From assembly GCA_029204225.1 (NCBI GenBank), contig CM055111.1:5157403-5221402 (forward strand): 64,000 bases of DNA, in the 5' to 3' direction. A program made the translations under genes and the position numbers. Each line of letters begins with the position of its first letter. Position 1 is the first letter of the stretch. This document shows, one piece after another, positions 56,698 to 64,000 of this stretch. The notes beneath the pieces are model-generated. The model worked only from the letters and a program-made list of their open reading frames with translations, had not been told where the DNA came from and did no database searches. The stretch is from Diphasiastrum complanatum. Lineage: Eukaryota > Streptophyta > Lycopodiopsida > Lycopodiales > Lycopodiaceae.

Positions 56698-57050
56698 CTT
56701 CCCCTACTTTAAACATTTTTGCCCTCAAAAATGAAGGTCGTATAGTCCTTTGTTGAGTGCCATGTTTCGTAAATCCATTGGTAGAAGTTGAGAAATATTT
56801 GGCCACCTTAAGTAAGAAACATATTTCCATGTATTATTCTCATAAATGGCCATCTTTTGTTCGTCACATTTCACTGCCTTAGGTTCAGCTTCCAGCTTAT
56901 TGTTGTAGAACAGGGTTGTAGCAAAACTTCTTTGGAAAGACATTTGATCTACAAGTTGATCCCATTTATTTGATAAGATCACTAAAGAAGAGATTGATGA
57001 AGCACATGAAAGCCTCAAGTTGCATTAGTTCTGCATGGGTTGACAGGATC
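56698..57050 (-). pseudogene. Possible gypsy pol 3' end (chromodomain-like)
   Basis: A minus-strand frame with NNTWKYVSYLRWPNISQLLP precedes the purine tract; position and the TWxY pattern suggest the decayed tail of a chromovirus polyprotein. No GPY/F module can be read. Low confidence. Confidence 0.35.
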
Positions 57051-57320
57051 CAAGAGTCTTCTTCCTCTATCCAATTTCAGATGCATCTTTTTTTGTCCCT
57101 GCATCCGGTTTTATTGCCTCATGCATTGCTCCATGATGTAGGATAATGGTATCCTTTTGAAACTCCAAGCCATTGATTAAAGCAATGATTTCATCCAAGT
57201 TATCTGACTAAGCACTAGAGTTTCGTCTTGTCGAATCAATTTGAGCAAGATTGGTAGCATTATCTCGCTGAAGATGGATGGTCATGGATCCACTGATTTC
57301 CTCTGAGAGTGAGGCAATGG

Positions 57321-57460
57321 GTGTAGTTCCTGATAGATCAAAATAGTAATGCTCCAAGTCGAATGATTCATTGTCCAAATTTATCCTTCAGTATAGTTCT
57401 TGATAAACCAAAATAGTAATACTCCAAATCAAATGATCCATTGTCTGAATTTGGCCACAT
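57321..57460. repeat. 70-bp tandem duplication
   Basis: Units 57321-57390 and 57391-57460 share AAAATAGTAAT, CTCCAA and AATGAT..CATTGTC. The neighbouring 57051-57320 and 57461-57825 show no gene. Confidence 0.75.
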
Positions 57461-57825
57461 TCTAGTGATTTCCAACTCATCATTCTACTCAAAGGGGGCT
57501 TCATTATGTCGGAATATTAACAATGTGAAAATTGTCAACATTTCCATGCTAGTTTGAGGCCTAAATTGGCAATTTTTGTACATAGTTTTGGAGCTAACCT
57601 TTCACATAGGTGAAAGAAATCTAGATACTTTTATTTTAGTATATATTCCATATTGAAGAAGTCTCAAACCCATGTCCCTGATCTTTGGTTACAATAAGGA
57701 GCAAACCAACAATCCTGCCGATGTAGAAAAATCAGCATCTATATACAAAATGAGATGCAAACTCTAAGAGATACTGATCAAACATGAACCAAAACATAAA
57801 ATATATTTGTTGTCCATACAATTAC

Positions 57826-58372
57826 AGTACCCTACTGTATTTCACACGTGTGGAACCAAAAATAGCAAACTATGAGCATTCTACACACAAGATTGCAAGA
57901 TACCTAGCGCCATGCCAGATCGAGGGTCCCGATGTGGGTGACTTCCCTCCAAGCAAGCCGCCCGACATACATCAAACTTAACCAATCACCAAGATAGTGC
58001 ACCAATGAGTAGCAGAACCCAAAGAGAACCATGTATAATGACGAAATGAGAGATAGAAGAAAGAAGATGTGTCTCTCCACGAGTTACATCCTTTTATAGA
58101 GTGTCGAAATGCTATTTGGCCACTTGGCTTGCCCTCCAAAATGTAAACCCTACTATTTTTGGGTCTAGATTCAATGTACTCAAAGTTCAAATTTGAATCT
58201 CTCTCAAACTCGACTCAACTTTCTACCACTTTCAAAAAGTGTTTATTAAATGTATTTTAAACTAATATATTTTCAAAAAGTTTATCTCTAAGTCTATAAT
58301 GAGTTTTGGCCTCATATTGACAATTTACCAAAATATGACTAAACTAGACTAAACTAGTTGAAATCTCTCACA
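57826..58372 (-). repeat. LTR4-family LTR
   Basis: Related to 7190-7637 and 17290-17738 in the same orientation (TTTCACACGTG, GAGTTACATCCTTTTATA, ACCCTACTATTTTTG). It begins TGTGAGAGATTTC on the minus strand at 58372 after GAAGAGGGAG. About 58 bp around 57905-57965 (GCCATGCCAGATCGAGGGTC...) have no match in the other copies. Confidence 0.8.
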
Positions 58373-59160
58373 CTCCCTCTTCAACTAGTTTTGGCATAGT
58401 TTTGACCATGGAACTTTGATCCAACTTTAGAATGGTCTCCATCCCAAGTATAGACCTCCTTTCCAAGGTTCTAAAGTAGCTTCCACAATCGATATAGAGA
58501 ATAGTGTCCAAATTGGATGCTTCACTATTTCTTACATCAATTTTACACATCAAGATATAACTAGAACATGAAGAACCAAACAGAATGTGAATGAAATGAT
58601 TTTACCATGCTTCCAACTCTGAACTCTTTGAAAAAATACAGAAAACAAACAATAAATGTGAGTGATGACCATTTCCTTGCTTGTCTCCTCCAACTTTGTC
58701 CTTTCTTGATATGTCTCCACCATTAAACTCCATGAATGAGCCTCCATCTCCATCTTGCCACAAGAAACCATCAAACCTTGGAAATCCATGAGTAGGCGAG
58801 TACATAAATGATGCAAATCCAGCACCACATGACTCCATAAACCAAGTAGGTTGCACTAGTCCATCTTCAAGATCTACTTGACACAAGAAAATGACCATGA
58901 ATTCACCAAAAATTGACAATCTCCAAACATTGGCATCAAGTAACTAAACACTTGAGAACTTGATCATGGATGAGTGATATAATGAACCTCCAATAGCTTC
59001 ATTTCCATCAACAAAACCAACCAAGAATGCTAGTACAACTCCAACATTAAGATATTGCAAGACAATAATGTAGCTAGTTTGTCCATATCTTGACAATTTG
59101 CACACATCCACATAAAATAGCTCAAACATGAGATGGAACAAGTAAAGTAAACTTGAACAA
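58373..59160 (-). other. Unrecognised region beside LTR4
   Basis: The minus-strand frame ends KLVEEGV at the LTR like copia X pol, but the residues before it do not match RNase H. Frames at 58550-58919 (for example SPTHGFPRFDGFLWQDGDGG) are not assignable. It may be the interior of a non-autonomous element. Confidence 0.3.
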
Positions 59161-59164
59161 CACT

Positions 59165-60250
59165 TCCTTGCCCCAGAAACATGTGTTTTCAAAAATCAAT
59201 TCCCCTCTAATCTGGGAGAAGTCTTATTGAAATGGGGTAATGTTGTTGTATTTTGATCCATTCCATCAATGATAAGACACAAAGACAGCTCAAAATGGGA
59301 TCTTGACTCTTCTTTCCAATATGCATACAATTTTCTGGAATCAAAAACATGATGTAGATGACAACCTCTTAATGCAATATAGTGATCACACATCCTAGCA
59401 TCAGGAGTTGTCTTATTGCATTTTTAAGGTCGTCACATGTTTTGCATTTGGACATGCTTTGTATTGTTGGAGTCTTGACATGTCCAAACTCTTGTTTCTA
59501 CATCTTGTACAATGTGGATCTTGAAACTTCAGGAATACACATATCTTTAAGATGTGTGTTTATAGTTTTGAAGACATCACATTTATGCATGTTGAGTGGG
59601 AGATGATGTTCGCAAATAACAATGCCATCTTTTGATTTATGTTGAAGATGTGGTTGAGGCGACGCGTGCTTTTCCAAAATCCCACGCATTAGGGCTAGCC
59701 CTTTTGAAGAGTGTTTACGTTGCTTGAATGTGATGGTGTTTCCATGAAACTTGTACACAATGGAATAATGTGCCTCAACAATTATTTGCCAGAACATTCC
59801 ATGGGAGATTCCCAACAGATTCTGATATGCTTTTATGCATACAGCTTTATCATCCAATGTAGGTTTGAAGCGCAATTTGGGTTCCTTCAAAATATCAAAC
59901 ATTGCGTTTGACATTTCTCGTCTATGAAAAAAACATTTGAACATCTGCAATAATTGATTATGCTTGTCAGCTCGTTTTCTCCACACACCTAGTCACAAGT
60001 CTTCACATTCTTTGTAGGTGATTTGTTGAATGCACAACTTACTACAACATGGTTGCATCAATGTTTCCCTTATATTTTCTGATGATAAAACATATTCTGG
60101 TTTTTTTGGTGCAACATAAGCAAGCACACGCTTTCTTGTGAAACTCTGAGGAGTTCCAAAGGATGTTGGACATACTTGAGGCTCTCTTTGTAGATCTTCA
60201 AAAACTTCCTCTGCTTGTGACCATCTTGATCTTGTAGGATCGTTTGTCAT
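59165..60250 (-). pseudogene. DUF7869-like gene relic
   Basis: A minus-strand frame from 60250: MQPCCSKLCIQQITYKECED, a TGA at 59993, then KAVCIKAYQNLLGISHGMFW, KHSSKGLAL, HLPLNMHKCDVFKTI, PEVSRSTLYKM, a TAG at 59498, FGHVKTPTIQSMSKCKTCDD. After a frameshift near 59395 it reads CLIIDGMDQNTTTLPHF and KTHVSGA. The order CC..C finger, VC..A...LGIS block, S..TLY, F..VK.P....KC..C..L, IIDGMDQ...LPHF, KTHV.GA is what I associate with DUF7869 proteins. Their function is unsettled and they may be transposase-like. The second half is missing. Family name is from memory. Confidence 0.6.
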
Positions 60251-60750
60251 ATTAGCATCATGTAATATATATTGTCTGTGTAATCATGTTCATCGAAATC
60301 GAATTCCAAAAAATCTGAATTACGGTGGGTAGAAGCATTTGTACTTGCCAAAATTGACGAATTTGATGTACTTTTTGTTTGAATGCCGATTTGAAAATGA
60401 TGTCTTTTATTTTTGTTGTTATCAATAGCCTCTCCAACATCCTCCACACCTGTAAGAATATCCGAGTTGTATGTTGATTTAGATGTATTACAAGTAATCA
60501 CATCCTCAACAACTGTTAAGATATCTGAGTTATACACTGATCTTGACATATTACGACTATGAGAAATATCTTCGATTCTTGTCAAGATATTCGAGTTATA
60601 GTTACTTGTCAATGTTCTTGTTGGATTGTAGTCGACGGATCTGTTTTCGACATCTTCTACACCACTTACATAATCCGAATTATGTACTGATCTTGTCGAT
60701 GTTTTTTGGATGCTACCCCTTTTTGAACCACTAGGCTGGCGGGCCAACAT
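60247..60750 (-). CDS. 167-residue ORF with NSDIL-VEDV repeats
   Basis: ATG at 60750, TGA at 60247. Four degenerate copies of a 14-residue motif: SVHNSDYVSGVEDV (21-34), SNYNSNILTRIEDI (49-62), SVYNSDILTVVEDV (71-84), STYNSDILTGVEDV (92-105), spaced 21-28 residues. An acidic end (LEFDFDEHDYTDN) follows. It overlaps the next frame by ATGA and probably belongs with it as the N-terminal part of the DUF7869-like protein, via a frameshift or lost intron. I know no function for the repeat. Confidence 0.5.
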   Translation of the reverse strand: MLARQPSGSKRGSIQKTSTRSVHNSDYVSGVEDVENRSVDYNPTRTLTSNYNSNILTRIEDISHSRNMSRSVYNSDILTVVEDVITCNTSKSTYNSDILTGVEDVGEAIDNNKNKRHHFQIGIQTKSTSNSSILASTNASTHRNSDFLEFDFDEHDYTDNIYYMMLI

Positions 60751-60953
60751 TTTATTGATGTTGATCCTTTTTGAACCATTAGAATAATATGTAAAGCACT
60801 CACTTAATGGTTCAGTAACATGTTTTTACTTTTTAGAGTGCACATATAGTATTGACAAACACCAAATCATTGTTTGGTTTTGTTTGTAGAAAGGGTCTCT
60901 ATCATCTGCCATGGCATTCACAATATTTCCTTCTGTTGTAATTGGAGTCAACT

Positions 60954-61383
60954 TCATGATAATAAGCACGTTTTTTTTTCACTATGATAGTAGCCTTTGA
61001 ATTTAGCAATGCAAACTACTACCCTTTGAAAATCCATACAATCAACAATGTCGTCAATGTTGTATAATGGACAATTGGCAAGAACAAGTTCATTCATGTC
61101 AACAATATGTGCATTATTCCACAAGAGTTTTTTTGCAATGGGATCGAAGGAAATATAGTTGTGAACTTCTAGGCGATCAAATTCACCTTGAGGGTATGGC
61201 AAGGGACAATCCATTTTAAACGCCTTTGAAATTAGGACCACACTTTTATTCGTACCAACTTCTCTAAAAAAATATGTTTTGTTTGATTCAGCAGTTAAGA
61301 CATTTCCAAATGCAACCGCCTCTTTTCGAAAAAATAAAACAATTGGAGGTACATCTTTTCTTGAGCAGTCCATGTAGTGACCC
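60954..61383 (-). CDS. Candidate exon of unknown family
   Basis: A 139-codon open frame from MDCSRKDVPPIVLFFRKEAV with FKMDCPLPYPQGEFDRLEVH and WNNAHIVDMNELVLANCPLY, ending at 60954. Just before it on the minus strand TTATTTTTTCAG/GG makes a good 3' splice site, so it may be a last exon. A faint likeness to the small beta-rich domain found in some plant En/Spm-type transposon proteins is not enough to name it. Confidence 0.4.
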
Positions 61384-61540
61384 TGAAAAAATAATATAGG
61401 TACACTTTATGTTAGGATTTGCAATGCTATTGAAAGTATAAATAGCAATATTATAAAACTGTAATAATCCTGCCAAATAGCTATTGAAACTAAAATTATC
61501 AAAATTATTATAAAACTGTAACAAAATTATGAAACAATTA

Positions 61541-61700
61541 TAGCCCTTAGATCTTGTCCTTTGGTCGGTGGCCCTTAGCCCATAGCCCTTAGCCCATAGC
61601 CCTTCACCCTTTGCCCTTAGCATTAGCACGTGGCCCTTAATCCTTAGCCCTTAGACCTTACCCCTTAGACCTTGTGCATTAGCCCTTACCCTTGAGCGGA
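61541..61700 (+). repeat. Heptamer-like CCCTTAG/CCCATAG repeat
   Basis: A run of GCCCTTA / GCCCATA units, regular at 61568-61625 and looser afterwards. Its 7-base period resembles the plant telomere repeat (CCCTAAA), but the sequence differs. The rest of 61384-62220 shows no gene. Confidence 0.75.
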
Positions 61701-62220
61701 TGATTTGGAAATTTAGTATGTCCTCGTTGACGGGTGGAAGATGTATGTGTGTACGTGGCAAATTTCCATTTCAATTTGAATAAATAAAAAAATGTCTAGT
61801 TTTAGATATTCAACTTCTACTATTTCCCATAGTCGTTGCAAGGATGGGATTGGCAAATATGTTCCTTCATAGAATATGGATGCTAGACGGAGAAAAGAAC
61901 TTTGGGTAAAAAAATTTGTTCATGATTTATGGGTAAAACTTTGGTAATTCAAAATAAATAAGGAATTCGTGTAATAAATCTTAGTGTGGGTCTGCTCTAT
62001 GGTTTTTTAGGTGGATTGACTGGAGAAGGGGGGAACATATGGGGTGGGCGGAGTGCGGGTGTGCTCCCTAATGATTAAGAGCAAGTTGTTTGGGCAAGAG
62101 GCCGATGGTTTAAGTGCTAGGGGGAGATGGGTGGGTGGGTTTTGCCATGTGACAGAAAAGGGCGAGGGAGTGCTAGAAAAAGATATGCTCCCGCCCTCGC
62201 CCTTAAAAATCTTAGTTTGC

Positions 62221-62258
62221 TTTTTTTTTTTTTTGGGGGGGGGGGGGGGGGTGGGGGT
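62221..62258 (+). repeat. Poly(T)-poly(G) low-complexity run
   Basis: About 14 T followed by 17 G, one T and five more G. It is unusually long for a G run and is a place where assembly error is likely. Confidence 0.9.
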
Positions 62259-62448
62259 TTGTTTCTTGATGGGGACTTTTTTTTTTCTCCTTTAAAAAAA
62301 AAAGAAAACTTAGTTTATGGGGAGCCAAAAAGCCCCTTCGCTTTTTTTGTTTTATGGAGTGGGGGTTCACATTTTAAAGGGAGTTTATGTTCATATTTTT
62401 TTATGAGGGCTTTACGTTTTAAAGGGAAGGCGTTTTACATTTAAGAAA

Positions 62449-62450
<2 letters not shown>

Positions 62451-62508
<58 letters not shown>
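62451..62508 (+). repeat. (GT)n microsatellite
   Basis: About 58 bp of GT dinucleotides. Confidence 0.95.
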
Positions 62509-62511
<3 letters not shown>

Positions 62512-62567
62512 GTGGGGGGTGGGGCATGGAGGGACCTCCCTCCATCTATGGGTGGTTGGTCAGCCTG

Positions 62568-62573
<6 letters not shown>

Positions 62574-62640
<67 letters not shown>
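62574..62640 (+). repeat. (GA)n microsatellite
   Basis: About 67 bp of GA dinucleotides, 65 bp after the GT tract. Confidence 0.95.
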
Positions 62641-62642
<2 letters not shown>

Positions 62643-62734
62643 GGGGCCCGTGGGAGAGAGGGAAGAAGAAAAAAGGACTCTAAAGACTCTATACTTCATA
62701 CAATATACCTCATTCACAAAAAAGTTTTTTATAT

Positions 62735-62779
62735 GGAGATGTGTGTGTGTGCGCGTGCGCGTGCGCGCACACACACACT
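62735..62779 (+). repeat. Alternating GT/GC/CA tract
   Basis: GTGTGTGTGTGCGCGTGCGC, then GTGCGCGCACACACACAC: 40-odd bases of strict purine-pyrimidine alternation that is also nearly self-complementary. Such tracts can adopt Z-DNA. Confidence 0.9.
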
Positions 62780-62929
62780 CACGCATTCGATGTGTCGGGG
62801 GAAGCTTTCACACACACACAACGAACAAAGATTTGCGAAACAGTTTCTTGTAAAAGCTCGTGGTACTCTTGTTGAAGCTTGAAAGATTCGTGAACAGAAT
62901 CTTGTTGCGCAATAGTCTATTTCTTGTTA

Positions 62930-64000
62930 AAGACTTCACTCATGATGAAGAGGAAGGTCTATGGCAATGGGTAGAACCCATAGAAGAGAAGCCAGTAGCT
63001 ACTCCTGGCAAAGAACTTTGAGAATGGAGTTTAAGAAATGACAAAGCTATAACAATTATTGCGTCTTCAGTGCATGACAATATAATACTATATCTTACAT
63101 CAATTTTGAACGCAAAAGATTTATTGGAAGAATTGCAAATCAAGAATGAGATTCGATCTCGTAATCAAATCATGTTCTTGGAAGACCAGTTAACTTACCT
63201 ACAGTGGGACGACAAAGACCTGAACACATTTGTACGAAAGATAAAAGACCTGTATATTTCTTTGTAGAATTCTGGCATGGAAAATGCAATTTCAAGGAGA
63301 AATAGCTTAGATATTTTCTTTGAGCCCTATCCAAGTCATTCCACACAACTTGAACCTTATTGGCAAAAGATGCGACAATGACACTTCAAAAGGCAATAGA
63401 CAGAGTCAAAGAGGAAGTAGAAGCTCGTGAACACTATGACGACAATGGTGATTTCAAAAATGCTCTATTTACTCAAAAGAATAAATCTTTTAAGAAGTCT
63501 AAGTTTTAGAGGGAGTCGTCTAAAAAGAATGAGTCTAAGACAAATGATCAACAATCTAGAAAACAATAGAAAAATTCTTGTGATAAGAAGATCTGCAACA
63601 GATGCAAAAGATCAGGTCACATAGAAGATAAGTGTTGGTTAAATCCAAAGATTGAATGCATTCATTGTCATAAACGGGGTCATGCAGCAGTAGACTCTTA
63701 TCAGAATTCTAGAAACAAAAAGGAACAGAACCAAAACGAACCTTCAGATTCAAACTATGTCAAAGACAAACCAGAATGCTCCAGAGCAACAGAAGACGGG
63801 ACGACAAGAAACTCAACAGCTTATGTTAGTGCTCATCTATGTTGTTCATCTAATTCAAAAATTCGAAAAGTAGTACTTGATTCGGGAGCCACCTCACATT
63901 TTGTTTCCTTGAAACAAATTCTATCTGAGTACAAATAGATGAATTATTTGAGATTCATTATACTGGAGACAGTTCTAAGCACGTGGTTGATGGAACTGGT
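62930..64000 (+). pseudogene. Copia gag-protease start, running off the window
   Basis: Gag frame EEEGLWQWVEPIEEKP, a TGA near 63018, WSLRNDKAITIIASSVHDNI, RSRNQIMFLEDQLTYLQWDD, DLNTFVRKIKDL, then a stop and frameshifts. A later frame has two knuckles, CNRCKRSGHIEDKC (63594-63635) and CIHCHKRGHAAVDS (63657-63700). The second ends in Ser where Cys is expected. Protease VVLDSGATSHFV follows at 63870-63905. The element continues past 64000. No 5' LTR could be identified upstream. Confidence 0.85.

Noticed and set aside
60247-60250. ATGA overlap of two frames as translational coupling
   Set aside because: This is a eukaryotic nuclear region; a frameshift or lost intron in a decayed gene explains it better.
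61541-61700. Calling the heptamer run a true telomere
   Set aside because: The unit is CCCTTAG/CCCATAG rather than CCCTAAA and it is short and interstitial.
62221-62258. The poly(T)-poly(G) run as a functional quadruplex
   Set aside because: Length and purity suggest an unreliable low-complexity assembly, and nothing nearby supports a role.
62412-62882. Overlapping plus- and minus-strand frames rich in Cys-Val, Arg-Glu and His-Thr
   Set aside because: They translate the GT, GA and alternating tracts. Three frames being open at once shows there is no coding selection.

Overview
The window is nuclear DNA of a land plant with a large, repeat-rich genome. The evidence is layered Ty1/copia and Ty3/gypsy (chromovirus and tRNA-Asp-primed) retrotransposons, long GA/CT microsatellites, and an intronless type I (M-alpha-like) MADS-box gene. 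A DUF7869-like relic and an RLE-type LINE fragment would fit a non-flowering plant better than a flowering one, but that is weak inference and I cannot name the species. I found no tRNA, rRNA, CRISPR or bacterial-type operon.

Layout. (1) 1-25.6 kb is a mosaic of broken retrotransposons. Its core, 868-11458, is repeated head-to-tail at 11459-21857. Each copy holds, left to right: a chromovirus LTR and chromodomain remnant (-), copia family 'Y' (-), a copia integrase piece (+), two pieces of copia family 'X' pol (-), a gypsy-like multi-zinc-knuckle gag (-) and the start of an X gag (+). In copy B the X gag runs on into gag-protease-integrase and then switches to another copia with its own 3' LTR. 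(2) 26.0-28.6 kb holds an unrecognised ORF cut by a chromovirus LTR, plus a copia-type LTR. The two LTR segments are an inverted copy of 1-1263. (3) 29-37.5 kb is a Ty3/gypsy element with a tRNA-Asp primer site, gag with four zinc knuckles, protease, RT, RNase H and the integrase zinc domain. It is dead from stop codons and is cut off. (4) 37.5-45.2 kb carries the one apparently intact host gene, the MADS-box gene at 39257-40456, followed by AT-rich DNA and four long GA/CT tracts. (5) 45.65-48.13 kb is a compact deleted copia element with 5-bp target duplications. (6) 48-55 kb contains small tandem repeats and a broken second copy of the MADS gene, split by a deleted copia and a LINE fragment. 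(7) 55-62.8 kb holds palindromes, a chromovirus tail, a solo LTR, a degraded DUF7869-like gene region on the minus strand and low-complexity DNA. (8) 62.9-64 kb is the gag-protease start of another copia that runs off the window.

How the parts relate. The only probable functional gene is the MADS transcription factor. Nearly everything else is retrotransposon debris reshaped by nested insertion, internal deletion, microhomology joins and tandem duplication. The history can be partly ordered: the 691-bp duplication inside copia Y predates the 10.6-kb duplication, and the MADS locus was copied before the second copy was invaded by transposons. All domain calls come from reading motifs by eye, without database searches.
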